This document shows positions 48,626 through 56,756 of a stretch of 64,000 bases of DNA, piece by piece. Position 1 is the first letter of the stretch, and every line of letters begins with the position of its first letter. Source of the DNA: Methylobacterium nodulans ORS 2060 (GTDB taxonomy: Bacteria; Pseudomonadota; Alphaproteobacteria; Rhizobiales; Beijerinckiaceae); NCBI RefSeq assembly GCF_000022085.1, contig NC_011894.1, forward strand, positions 4,207,001 to 4,271,000. Direction: 5' to 3'. The position numbers were made by a program, and so were the translations under genes. The notes beneath the pieces were generated by a model. That model worked only from the letters and a program-made list of their open reading frames with translations, did no database searches and had not been told where the DNA came from.

Positions 48626-49218
48626 GTCCGACCCCTTTTCGACGGGCGCCGGCCTTTCGTCCGGTGTCCTCCCGTCGCGAGGAGACATATGGTTGCCCGT
48701 CCCGGTCAATCCCACCATCGGCCTGCAACATCCTTATCAAGCTGCCGGCGGCCCGCCTCCGCGGAGCCTCCGCCGCCCCCGCCGCGCTGCCGAACCGCCC
48801 CGCAGAAGTAATACTTTCCAACTACATCTGTTATTAGCGGGATTGAGGATTATCATGCGAGCTGATCTTATGACACTGTGCTTTGGTATGACGATGCCGG
48901 GGCGGCGTGAGGATGAGGTCTCCCTGCACCTTCGTCCAATGGCCGGCGAGACAGGGTCAGCCGTATCGTTCGGGCCTTCAGCGGTCGGAGGAAACGTCAC
49001 CGCGAAGCAGGCGGGACCGGGGCTGGCATCATGGCGGGCGCGCCTGTCCGGGCGCGCCGGCCGATCGCGGGGGCGATCGCCGCCCCGCTCCCCAGCGCAG
49101 GCGCAGTCGCCGCACCGGCTGCGCCTGCGCACCCTGCCGCATTTGCCTCTTTCCCGGGCAGCCGCCATAATGCGCACCGTCCCGCCGTGTGACGGGCGGT
49201 GGGTCTGGGAGAGGAACC
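48626..49218. promoter_or_regulatory. Divergent promoter region of the response regulator and FIST operon
   Basis: About 590 bp between the divergent response regulator and FIST genes, unusually long for this dense region. A distinct AT-richer stretch at about 48805-48900 (AAGTAATACTTTCCAACTAC, TGTTATTAG) stands out against GC-rich flanks. It could hold binding sites of the regulator itself. No protein-coding frame is convincing. Confidence 0.5.
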
Positions 49219-50379
49219 GTGGCGCAGGGCACACGCTCCTGCTCGCACCAGTGCGGCATTCAGACGGCCTGGACCGATGAAGCAGGTGCGGAAGCGGCGG
49301 TGGCAGCGTTTGCGGCGACACTCGATCGCGAGCGGATCGCGCATCTCGTGATCTTCTTCTCGCCGAGCTACGGCGTCGACGGTGTGGCGGCGGCCGTCGC
49401 CCGTCACTTCCCGGGCATCCGGGTCTCGGGCTGCACCTCGTCGGGCGAGATCAGCCCGATGAGCGGGTTGGCGCGGGGCCTCGTCGCCGTCGCCTTCCCG
49501 CGGGAGGGTTTCCGGATCGCCTCCGTGCTGCTGGACAGGATCGACGATCTCGACGTGGAGCGGGCCGCGGAAGCGCTGCGCCTGCTGCGCACCAGCCTCG
49601 ACGCGATCGGCACCGGAGGGCAGCGCTTCGCGATCTCGCTCATCGACGGGCTCGCGAATGCCGAGGAGGCGGTGACCTCCGCCGTCGCGGGCGGGCTCGA
49701 CGGCGTACCCCTCGTCGGGGGGTCGGCCGGGGACGAACTCACCTTCTGCGAAACGGCGCTGATCCACGACGGGGCGGTTCACCGCCGCGCCGCGATCCTG
49801 CTGCTGATCGAGACCGACTTCCTGGTCGAGATCTTCAAGAACCACAATTTCGAGCCGACCGGGACCAAGTTCGTGGTCACCGACACCGATCACGGGCGGC
49901 GCGCGGTGCGGGAGCTGAACGCCGAGCCGGCCGCCCTGGAATACGCGCGTGCACTCGGCATGCCGCTCGAGGCCCTGACGCCCACCGACTTCGCCGCCAA
50001 TCCGCTCGTGGTGCGCATCGGCGGCGATTATTTCTGCCGCTCGATCCGCCACCTCAATCCGGACGGCTCGCTCAGCTTCTTCTGCGCGGTGGACGAAGGC
50101 GTGGTGCTGACCCTCGCCCGCCAGAAGGACATCGTCGAGGCGACGCGCGAGGAGCTCGCGCGCCTCGACGCGCGCCTCGGCGGGCTCGACCTCGTCATCG
50201 GCTTCGAATGCGTGCTGCGCCGCCTCGACGCCGAGCTTCATCAGGTCCGCCATTGCATCTCGGACCTCTATCGCCAGTACAACGTCGTGGGCTTCGAGAC
50301 CTACGGCGAGCAGTTCCGCTCCATGCACCTGAACCAGACCTTAACTGGCATTGCGATCGGCCGGCGGACCGTGTCATGA
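49219..50379 (+). CDS. FIST-domain sensor protein (NosP-like)
   Basis: A 386-residue cytoplasmic protein made of FIST N and FIST C domains; GCTSSGEISPMSGLARGLVAVAF is typical of the first and FECVLRRLDAELHQVRHCISDLYRQYNVVGFETYGEQF of the second. Start is the GTG with GGAGAGG 5 bases upstream. FIST proteins bind small ligands. In Pseudomonas and Shewanella a FIST protein beside a hybrid kinase, NosP, is a haem-based nitric oxide sensor. The following kinase gene overlaps it by 4 bp. Haem binding here is inferred, not shown. Confidence 0.9.
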   Translation: MAQGTRSCSHQCGIQTAWTDEAGAEAAVAAFAATLDRERIAHLVIFFSPSYGVDGVAAAVARHFPGIRVSGCTSSGEISPMSGLARGLVAVAFPREGFRIASVLLDRIDDLDVERAAEALRLLRTSLDAIGTGGQRFAISLIDGLANAEEAVTSAVAGGLDGVPLVGGSAGDELTFCETALIHDGAVHRRAAILLLIETDFLVEIFKNHNFEPTGTKFVVTDTDHGRRAVRELNAEPAALEYARALGMPLEALTPTDFAANPLVVRIGGDYFCRSIRHLNPDGSLSFFCAVDEGVVLTLARQKDIVEATREELARLDARLGGLDLVIGFECVLRRLDAELHQVRHCISDLYRQYNVVGFETYGEQFRSMHLNQTLTGIAIGRRTVS

Positions 50380-51734
50380 GCGTCGAGACGGAGGAGGTCA
50401 CGGCGGCCGAGGAGCGCGAGGCGCTGCTGCGGCGGATCGCCAAGCTGGAGCGTATCAACGGCGCCCTGATGGCTCAGGTCGAGCGCTCGATGGATCAGCG
50501 CGGCACCGCCTATTCGCTGTTCCAGACCGCCATCACCCTCGAAGGGCAGGTGCGGGCGCGGACGGAGGAGCTGACGGCGCTGATGCGCAGCCTGGAGCGC
50601 TCGAACCAGGCGCTCACCGCGGCGAAGGAGGAGGCCGAGCGGGCGAACCGCTCGAAGACGCGCTTCCTCACGGCCGCGAGCCACGACCTGCTCCAGCCGC
50701 TCAACGCCGCGCGCCTCTCGCTCTCGGCGCTCGGCGACATGCCGGTGGGGGCGGAAGCCCAGGCGATCGTCGGCCAGGTCGAGCGCGGCCTCCAGACCAT
50801 CGAGGACCTGATCAAGACCCTCCTCGACATCTCGAAGCTCGATGCCGGGCTGATCCAGCCGGCGCCCCGCAGCCTCAATCTCGCCGACGTGTTCGAGAGC
50901 GTCGAGGCGAGCTTCGGCCCGCTCGCCGCGCGCAAGGGCCTGCGCCTCGGGGTGCGGCCGGGCGACCTCTGGGTCACGAGCGACCTTCTGCTCCTGCAGC
51001 GGATCCTCCAGAACCTCGTCTCGAACGGAATCCGCTACACACAGGCGGGCGGCGTGCTGGTGGCGGCGCGGGCCCGCGGCGCGGAGGTGCGGATCGACGT
51101 GATCGATTCTGGCTCGGGCATCCCGGACGCCGACCGGGACCTGATCTTCGAGGAGTTCCACCGCGGCGGGCGCGAGAGCGTCGACGGCGAGATCGCGCTT
51201 GGCCTCGGCCTCTCGATCGTGCGCCGCTCCGCCGAGGCGCTCGGCCACCGGCTGACCCTCGCCTCGCGCGTCGGCCACGGCTCCCGCTTCACCCTGATGC
51301 TGCCGCGCGCCCGGGCGGAGGCGCCCCGGCCGGTGCAGCCGCTCGCCCTGCCGACGAGCCTGACGGGCGCCCGCATCGCCGTGATCGAGAACGACCGCGC
51401 CGCGCTCGAAGCCCTGGCGCGGCTGTTCCAGAACTGGGACGCCCATGCGCTGGCGGCCCGTGACCATCTCAGCCTGATGCGCCTGACCGGCTCGACCTGG
51501 AGCCCGGACGTCATCATCGCGGATTATCACCTTGACGGCGGGGCCTGCGGCCTCGACACGGTGACGTGGCTGCGCACCGTGCACGGCGGCGACATCCCGG
51601 CGGTGGTGACCACCGCGGACCATTCGCCGGAGGTCGAGGCGCATGTGCGGGCCGCCGGCTGCGAGCTTGTCCACAAGCCGATCAAGCCCGGACAGCTGCG
51701 CGCATTGCTGGCGCATCTGTTGACGAAAGCTTGA
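50376..51734 (+). CDS. Hybrid histidine kinase, NahK-like
   Basis: A 452-residue cytoplasmic protein: coiled-coil N-terminus (about 20-95), HisKA with H103 in ASHDLLQPLNAARLSL, an intact ATPase domain (ILQNLVSNGIRYTQAGG, DSGSGIPDADRD, LGLGLSIVRRSAEAL) and a C-terminal receiver domain with D383 in IIADYHLDGG. The H-box SHDLLQPLNAARL is the form seen in NahK-type kinases. No transmembrane segment or PAS domain, so its signal presumably comes from the coupled FIST protein. It can pass phosphate to its own receiver, or to the divergent LuxR-type regulator through an intermediate. Confidence 0.92.
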   Translation: MSVETEEVTAAEEREALLRRIAKLERINGALMAQVERSMDQRGTAYSLFQTAITLEGQVRARTEELTALMRSLERSNQALTAAKEEAERANRSKTRFLTAASHDLLQPLNAARLSLSALGDMPVGAEAQAIVGQVERGLQTIEDLIKTLLDISKLDAGLIQPAPRSLNLADVFESVEASFGPLAARKGLRLGVRPGDLWVTSDLLLLQRILQNLVSNGIRYTQAGGVLVAARARGAEVRIDVIDSGSGIPDADRDLIFEEFHRGGRESVDGEIALGLGLSIVRRSAEALGHRLTLASRVGHGSRFTLMLPRARAEAPRPVQPLALPTSLTGARIAVIENDRAALEALARLFQNWDAHALAARDHLSLMRLTGSTWSPDVIIADYHLDGGACGLDTVTWLRTVHGGDIPAVVTTADHSPEVEAHVRAAGCELVHKPIKPGQLRALLAHLLTKA

Positions 51735-51828
51735 GCGTCCCCGCGTTCCGCGCAGGCGTGCCCCGCAAAGGTCGAGGGCAGGCGGGACTTGCCTTCTCGC
51801 CGCATGCTCCCCAAATTTGCTGAATCGC

Positions 51829-51870
51829 GCCGTCCCTGCGGCCCGTGCTCGCACGGGCCGCAGGGACGGC
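51829..51870 (+). terminator. Strong hairpin after the hybrid kinase gene
   Basis: A perfect 19-bp stem (GCCGTCCCTGCGGCCCGTG and complement) with a CTCG loop, 95 bp after the kinase stop and before the GcrA-like gene. There is no T-run, as is usual for terminators in this GC-rich DNA. It separates the FIST/kinase operon from the next gene. Confidence 0.7.
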
Positions 51871-51929
51871 GTGCCGTGCTTCATTTCTCGAACCGGCCCG
51901 TCATCCTCTTGTGGATCGAGTGGAGGCCC

Positions 51930-52178
51930 GTGAGTCAGCCCGATATGAATCAGCTCGTGCGCATGTCGCATCTCTTCCCTGCCGAGACCGTCGAGGAGCC
52001 GTCGCCGGAGCTTCGGGTGCCGTTCGCGCAGTCGGGCGCGTTCGTGTGCAAGTTCATCATCGGCGAGCCGAACGACCGCGCGATCTGCTGCGGCGCTCCG
52101 GTGCAGGACGGGAAGAGCTGGTGCGCCTTCCACCGCCGCATCGTCTTCGAGCCGGCGCGTCCTGGCCGCCTGCGCTGA
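51930..52178 (+). CDS. Small GcrA-like zinc-finger protein
   Basis: About 82 residues. The C-terminal part CKFIIGEPNDRAICCGAPVQ, then SWCAFHRRIVF, matches the zinc-binding tail of the cell-cycle regulator GcrA (pattern C, CCG, C-x2-H). The helix-turn-helix and sigma-70 contact region of GcrA are absent. The start is uncertain: a GTG has GGAGG only 3 bases upstream; an ATG five codons later is the alternative. Such short GcrA-tail proteins are known in Hyphomicrobiales, but their role is not established. Confidence 0.75.
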   Translation: MSQPDMNQLVRMSHLFPAETVEEPSPELRVPFAQSGAFVCKFIIGEPNDRAICCGAPVQDGKSWCAFHRRIVFEPARPGRLR

Positions 52179-52271
52179 GGCAACCGTAGCATCGCCGTTC
52201 GACGGGCTGGAAGCCGAACGGGTTTCCGGGCCGGGGCGTTCGGCCGGGCGCTGACGCTCGCGGGCAGCGGC

Positions 52272-52763
52272 TCAATTTCCGGCGGCGCAGGGATAGAGGG
52301 CGGGCATCCGGCGGCGCGGCCCGCGCCCGTCCTCCGCGGCGACCGGGCGGCGGCAGCCGGGAGAGCCAGCCCGCGGATCCGCCCCGATCACCCATCCGGG
52401 CCCGTCCCAGGTGCCGAGAGTCGGGTAGAGCGTCCGGACCAGCATGGTCTGCCGGAGCGGCGCCGACCGGGGGACGCCGCGCGGCCGACGCGCAAGCGCG
52501 ACCGGCTGCGGCGGATGCCGTGCGGACGGACTCGGATGGCGGCGGCTGGTTGCGACCAGCCTGACGGGGGCGGGCATGCGCCTGGCCCGAGGCCGGATCG
52601 GGTGCGGCATCGCGCCCTGTTTCGGATGCGCGACGGCCGAGGCGGCCGGCCCGGACGGGGCTGCGGCGCGGCTCGGCGGATCGGTCCAGCGGGTCTGTGC
52701 TTCCGCGCCGGGGACGGCACAGAGCAGTAGCGCCACCGCGAGTGCGAATCGGCGATTCAACAC
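52272..52763 (-). CDS. Exported hypothetical protein, Pro/Arg-rich
   Basis: About 163 residues from a GTG start (GGAAGGG upstream) that opens a signal peptide (NRRFALAVALLLCAVPGAEA). The mature part is rich in Pro, Ala and Arg. Near the C-terminus LYPTLGTWDGPGWVIGADPRAGSPGC and MPALYPCAAGN carry cysteines that may pair. An upstream start is possible. The composition partly resembles a shadow frame, so support is moderate; the signal peptide with ribosome site is the main argument. Confidence 0.55.
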   Translation of the reverse strand: MLNRRFALAVALLLCAVPGAEAQTRWTDPPSRAAAPSGPAASAVAHPKQGAMPHPIRPRARRMPAPVRLVATSRRHPSPSARHPPQPVALARRPRGVPRSAPLRQTMLVRTLYPTLGTWDGPGWVIGADPRAGSPGCRRPVAAEDGRGPRRRMPALYPCAAGN

Positions 52764-52992
52764 CAGAACGGTCCCTTCCGTAAGGATGCAGCGCGTCCCG
52801 ACGGCATAGAGCATGTCGTGCCGCAGGGGAATCCCGGTGGCCGTCCCGGCCGACGCCCTGCGCAGAGGACACAATCTGCCATGGCGGGCACCCCGGGGTG
52901 AGGCTCGCCTGGTGCGCCACCGCATGGCAGCCGCGGTACTGCGCGGCATGGTCGCCCTGTCACGTCGCCAAGCGGCGCAGGAGATCCGACCG

Positions 52993-53280
52993 ATGACCGA
53001 CCACGCCACCATCCGCAGCGCCATCCTCATCGGCTTGGCCGCGGCCGGCGCGCTGCTGCCGTTCCAGGCCTCGGCCCAGGGCTGCGAGGAACTCTGGTAT
53101 CAGCGCAACCGCATCTTCAAGGAAGCCGGCTACTGCTTCCGCACGCCGCGCGGCATCCGGACCTTCGGCAATGCCGGCTGCGCCTACGACGACGAGCGCG
53201 ACGTGCCGCTCTCCGTCCGGCAGCGCGACGCGGTGGCGGCGATCCGCGAGACCGAGCGGCTGCTCGGCTGCCGCCCCTGA
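52993..53280 (+). CDS. Exported YARHG-like protein
   Basis: A 95-residue protein with a signal peptide (SAILIGLAAAGALLPFQASA) and the block CEELWYQRNRIFKEAGYCFRTPRGIRTFGNAGC, typical of the short YARHG-type domain in alphaproteobacterial envelope proteins. AGGAG lies 9 bases before the ATG. Four cysteines in the mature part suggest two disulfides. Function unknown. Confidence 0.85.
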   Translation: MTDHATIRSAILIGLAAAGALLPFQASAQGCEELWYQRNRIFKEAGYCFRTPRGIRTFGNAGCAYDDERDVPLSVRQRDAVAAIRETERLLGCRP

Positions 53281-53337
53281 CGGAAGCTGGCGCTCCGTTT
53301 GCGATCGGGGGCGACACGTCCCGCGGGAGGCCTGATC

Positions 53338-53508
53338 ATGCATCAGAACAAGACCGAGATGTCCGGATTTCATCCGGGTTCGCCGTTTCTGGACAGACTG
53401 CGCGATGCCGCGATGCTCCTGACGCTGGCAGTGGGCATTCCGCTCACCCTGGCCTGGGTCGGCCTCGTCGGCTGGAGCGTCGTCTGGCTGATCTGCTGGG
53501 TGCTGTGA
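53338..53508 (+). CDS. Small membrane protein (56 aa)
   Basis: A 56-residue protein with an N-terminal polar part (MHQNKTEMSGFHPGSPFLDR) and one long hydrophobic segment or two short helices (AAMLLTLAVGIPLTLAWVGL and GWSVVWLICWVL). GGGAGG stands 7 bases before the ATG. It follows the YARHG-like gene by 57 bp on the same strand. No family recognised. Confidence 0.65.
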   Translation: MHQNKTEMSGFHPGSPFLDRLRDAAMLLTLAVGIPLTLAWVGLVGWSVVWLICWVL

Positions 53509-53602
53509 GACCGCTCGGGCGCCCGACCGGCCGTGGCCCGACGCCCGCCGCTGGTTTTAAAGACCGGGAGGGCCGCCAGACCCCGATCGCCTCCGCCATG
53601 GG

Positions 53603-54076
53603 CTATGGGGAGGCGGGCGTGCCCGGTCCTGCCCCCGCCTCGCCGATGAGCACGCGCCGGTCTCCGATCCGGCGCGTGAAGTGGATGTCGTCGAGATGTT
53701 CGAGGAGCGGGATCGAGAACTTGCGCGAGATCCCGAGCACCGCTCCCGCCTCGCGGGCCAGGAAGCCGTCTCCCCCTGCGAAGCTGCGCGCGAGCGTCGC
53801 CTTGGCGCCCTCGACGGCCTCGCGGTGGAAGAGAATCGCACGGCGCTGCACCCGGTCCACGGCGCGGATCAGGGTTCCGGCCCGGACCAGATGGGCGAGC
53901 GCCTCCTGGCGGCGGATGTCGCGCCCGACCGCATCGATCTCGTCGGGCGGGGTGAGGCCGCCCCGGCGAAACACCGCTTCCAGGCCGCGCACCACCTCGG
54001 ATTCGTGACGCGACGGGTCGGATGCCGCCGCCCGAACGAGATCCCGGTCCCGCACCCGACCCCTCGGCTCCATCAT
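53603..54076 (-). CDS. Stand-alone SelB C-terminal winged-helix domain
   Basis: A 157-residue protein matching only the C-terminal winged-helix region of selenocysteine elongation factor SelB: LVRAGTLIRAVDRVQRRAILFHREAVEGAK, then LGISRKFSIPLLEHLDDIHFTRRIGDRRVLIGE. The translational GTPase domains are absent, and nothing upstream encodes them. A good ribosome site (GAGGAG) precedes two ATG codons, so it may be expressed. Either a remnant of a lost selB or a reused RNA/DNA-binding module. No selA or selD lies nearby. Confidence 0.75.
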   Translation of the reverse strand: MMEPRGRVRDRDLVRAAASDPSRHESEVVRGLEAVFRRGGLTPPDEIDAVGRDIRRQEALAHLVRAGTLIRAVDRVQRRAILFHREAVEGAKATLARSFAGGDGFLAREAGAVLGISRKFSIPLLEHLDDIHFTRRIGDRRVLIGEAGAGPGTPASP

Positions 54077-54170
54077 TCTCCTCGCGCGCAGCCCCGGTCG
54101 GCACGGGCCTCGTCACCGAACCGTCATCCCGCCATGCTGAACCCGTGCAGAACGAGGGAGGAGAACCGCG

Positions 54171-54854
54171 GTGAGGGATGCAACGCGCTACGCGCTCTAC
54201 TACACGCCCGACCCCGGCTCCGCGCTCGCTCGTTTCGGCAACGGCATCCTGGGCTATGACAGCGAAAGCGGCGCGGCGGTTCCGCGCCTCGCCGGATTCG
54301 CGGATGTGGAGGGCGTCAGCGTCTCGCCGCGCAGCTACGGCTTCCATGCCACCCTCAAGGCGCCGATGCGGCTCGCGGCCGGCCGGAGCGAGGAGGATCT
54401 GCTCGCCGCCGCGGCCGCGCTCGCGGCGCACCACCCGCCCGTCCCGGTCGGACGGCTCGTCGTCGCAACCCTCGACGGCTTCACGGCTCTGGTCCCGGCC
54501 GAGAGCCCGGCCGGGCTCGGCATCTTCGCAGCGGAGTGCGTAGCCGCCCTCGACCCGCTCCGGGCTCCCTTGAGCGAGGCCGAGCGGACGCGGCGCCGGC
54601 CCGAGCGCTTAAGCCCGCGCGAGCGGGCGCTCCTCGACCGCTGGGGCTACCCGTACGTGTTCGAGTTCTTCCGCTTTCACATGACCCTGACGGATGCGCT
54701 GCCGGTGGAGGACCGTGCGCCCTGGCGGGAGCGCCTGAGCCGGGCCTACGGCGCCGGGGAGGAACTGGTAATCGATGCCGTGACCCTGATGCGGCAGGAC
54801 GGGGATGCGCCGTTCCGCGTATTGCGGCGCCTTCCCTTCGGGAAGCCGTCCTGA
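54171..54854 (+). CDS. DUF1045 phosphonate-metabolism protein (2H phosphoesterase-like)
   Basis: A 227-residue protein of the DUF1045 family, which occurs in phosphonate operons. Two His-x-Thr motifs, FHATLK (about residue 58) and FHMTLT (about 165), are the signature of the 2H phosphoesterase fold, so it may open or process a cyclic phosphate made during phosphonate breakdown. It starts at GTG with GGAGGAG 7 bases upstream. phnC follows 93 bp downstream, with a candidate PHO box between them. Confidence 0.88.
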   Translation: MRDATRYALYYTPDPGSALARFGNGILGYDSESGAAVPRLAGFADVEGVSVSPRSYGFHATLKAPMRLAAGRSEEDLLAAAAALAAHHPPVPVGRLVVATLDGFTALVPAESPAGLGIFAAECVAALDPLRAPLSEAERTRRRPERLSPRERALLDRWGYPYVFEFFRFHMTLTDALPVEDRAPWRERLSRAYGAGEELVIDAVTLMRQDGDAPFRVLRRLPFGKPS

Positions 54855-54884
54855 CTCCCCGCCATCCCGGCACGGCGCCGGCCG

Positions 54885-54902
54885 CTGTCATCCCACTGTC
54901 GC
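54885..54902 (+). promoter_or_regulatory. PHO box candidate before phnC
   Basis: CTGTCAT, four bases, CTGTCGC: two direct half-sites in the PhoB arrangement (7-4-7). The first is a perfect consensus half-site; the second matches at five of seven positions. It lies about 45 bp before phnC, where it would let phosphate starvation switch on the transporter genes. Confidence 0.65.
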
Positions 54903-54947
54903 TGACCGGGGTTTAGGTCCGCCTCGCAAGCGACCACGGACGGGTTG

Positions 54948-55769
54948 ATGCTGGTTGTCGAGAATCTCACGCGCCAATACGGCGCCCGGCGCGCCGTGGA
55001 TGGCGTGTCGCTGCGCATCGAGCGCGGAAGCTTCGTGGGCGTGATCGGGCGATCGGGCGCGGGCAAATCGACCCTGCTGCGCATGCTCAACCGGCTCGCG
55101 GACCCGACGGAAGGGCGCATCCTCTACGACGGGCTCGACGTCACGGCGCTGCGCGGGCGGCGCCTGCGGGAATGGCGCGGGCGCTGCGCCATGATCTTCC
55201 AGCAGTTCAACCTCGTCGGTCGCCTCGACGTGATGACGAACGTGCTGATGGGGCGGCTCAACCATGCGCCGGCCCATCGCTCGCTCCTCAAGCTGTGGTC
55301 GGCGGAGGACAAGGCGCTGGCGCTCGCGGCGCTGGAGAGTTTCGACATGGGCACCTTTGCGGCAAACCGCGCCGATGCCCTCTCGGGCGGCCAGCAGCAG
55401 CGGGTCGCGATCGCCCGGGCGCTGGTGCAGGAGCCCGAGATCATCCTGGCCGACGAGCCGGTCGCCTCCCTCGATCCGCGCAACACGCGGCTGGTGATGG
55501 ACGCCCTGGCGGAGGCGAACAAGCGCTACGGCATCACGGTGCTGTGCAACCTGCACTCCCTCGACCTCGCGCGGGCCTATTGCGACCGGCTGATCGGCCT
55601 CTCGGCCGGCCGGCTCGTCTTCGACGGCCGCGGCTTCGACCTGACCGAGGACGTGGCGCAAACCCTCTACCGCCTGGAGGCGGGCGAGGTGATGGACCGC
55701 CCGCCCGCCCCGCCGCTGCCGGAGCCCGGCGCCCAGCCCGTGCGGGCGGCGGCGCGCCTCGGCGCCTGA
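54948..55769 (+). CDS. phnC: Phosphonate ABC transporter ATP-binding protein PhnC
   Basis: A 273-residue ABC ATPase with Walker [10 protein letters not shown] (residues 34-42), signature [15 protein letters not shown] and Walker [14 protein letters not shown]. It is the energiser of the phosphonate importer whose binding protein and two permeases follow. The C-terminal 20 residues are an Ala/Pro-rich tail. The ATG is used; a TTG lies just before it. Confidence 0.95.
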   Translation: MLVVENLTRQYGARRAVDGVSLRIERGSFVGVIGRSGAGKSTLLRMLNRLADPTEGRILYDGLDVTALRGRRLREWRGRCAMIFQQFNLVGRLDVMTNVLMGRLNHAPAHRSLLKLWSAEDKALALAALESFDMGTFAANRADALSGGQQQRVAIARALVQEPEIILADEPVASLDPRNTRLVMDALAEANKRYGITVLCNLHSLDLARAYCDRLIGLSAGRLVFDGRGFDLTEDVAQTLYRLEAGEVMDRPPAPPLPEPGAQPVRAAARLGA

Positions 55770-55819
55770 CGGTTCGACCGGACGCGGAACCCCCCGCGCC
55801 TCAAAGAAGGATGGACACG

Positions 55820-56749
55820 ATGCTCAACCGACGCACCCTCGTCGGCGCCTTCGCGGCGCTCGCGACCCTGGCGGTCCCGGCCGCGGCGCAGGATTGGAAG
55901 GCCAAGTATCCGGAGCTCACCCTCGGGGTGATCCCGGCCGAGAACGCCTCCGGCACGGTCGACCGCTACACGCCGCTCACCGAATACCTGACGAAGGAGA
56001 TCGGCGTGCCGGTGAAGCTGCGGGTCGCCAACGACTACGCGGCGGTGATCGAGGGCCAGCGGGCCGGCAACATCCAGATCGCCTTCTACGGTCCGGCCTC
56101 CTTCTCGCGCGCGGTGATGACCGGCGTGAAGACCGAGCCGGTCGTCAACCAGAAGCACAGCAACGGCGCCTCCGGCTATTACTCGGTCGTCTACGTGAAG
56201 GCCGACAGTCCCTACAAGACCCTGGCGGACCTGAAGGGCAAGAACCTCGCCCTCGTCGACCCCAACTCGACCTCGGGCAACCAGGCCCCGCGCTTCTTCA
56301 TGCAGAAGGCCGGCTACGACGTCGAGAAGCACTTCGGCAAGACCTTCTTCGCGGGCAGCCACGAGAATGCCGTGCTGGCTCTGGTGCAGGGAACGGCGGA
56401 TGCCGCCGCGAACCTCTGGAACTCCGAGGACGACACCGCCGTCACCCGGATGATTACCAAGGGCATGCTCAAGAACGCCGACGGCTCGCCGATGAAGCAG
56501 TCGGATTTCCGCGTCGTCTTCAAGTCGGAGTTCCTGCCCGAAGGGCCCTTCGCGATCCTGTCCAGCCTGCCGGACGACCTGAAGAAGTCCATCCGCGAGG
56601 CCTTCGTTGCCGTGCCGAAGAAGGACAAGGCTGCCTTCGACAGGCTGTCGGACGGCAAGGACCTCGACTTCACGGCCGTGACCCTGAAGGACTATCAGCC
56701 GATCATCGAGATGCTTCGGTACAACGACGAGCAGCGCAAGCGTTCGTAA
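55820..56749 (+). CDS. phnD: Phosphonate-binding periplasmic protein PhnD
   Basis: About 309 residues: a signal peptide (RRTLVGAFAALATLAVPAAAQ) and a PhnD-type solute-binding domain (LTLGVIPAENASGTVDRYTPL, then AFYGPASFSRA and DPNSTSGNQAPRFFMQKAG). It captures phosphonates for PhnCE. A second ATG lies 9 bp further upstream; AGAAGG is 9 bases before the chosen one. The gap to phnC is 50 bp and to phnE 7 bp, so all are one operon. Confidence 0.96.
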   Translation: MLNRRTLVGAFAALATLAVPAAAQDWKAKYPELTLGVIPAENASGTVDRYTPLTEYLTKEIGVPVKLRVANDYAAVIEGQRAGNIQIAFYGPASFSRAVMTGVKTEPVVNQKHSNGASGYYSVVYVKADSPYKTLADLKGKNLALVDPNSTSGNQAPRFFMQKAGYDVEKHFGKTFFAGSHENAVLALVQGTADAAANLWNSEDDTAVTRMITKGMLKNADGSPMKQSDFRVVFKSEFLPEGPFAILSSLPDDLKKSIREAFVAVPKKDKAAFDRLSDGKDLDFTAVTLKDYQPIIEMLRYNDEQRKRS

Positions 56750-56756
56750 GGGTCCC

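Noticed and set aside
51789..51929. Longer N-terminus of the GcrA-like protein
   Set aside because: The extension would run through the 19-bp terminator hairpin of the preceding operon, and it has no ribosome site.
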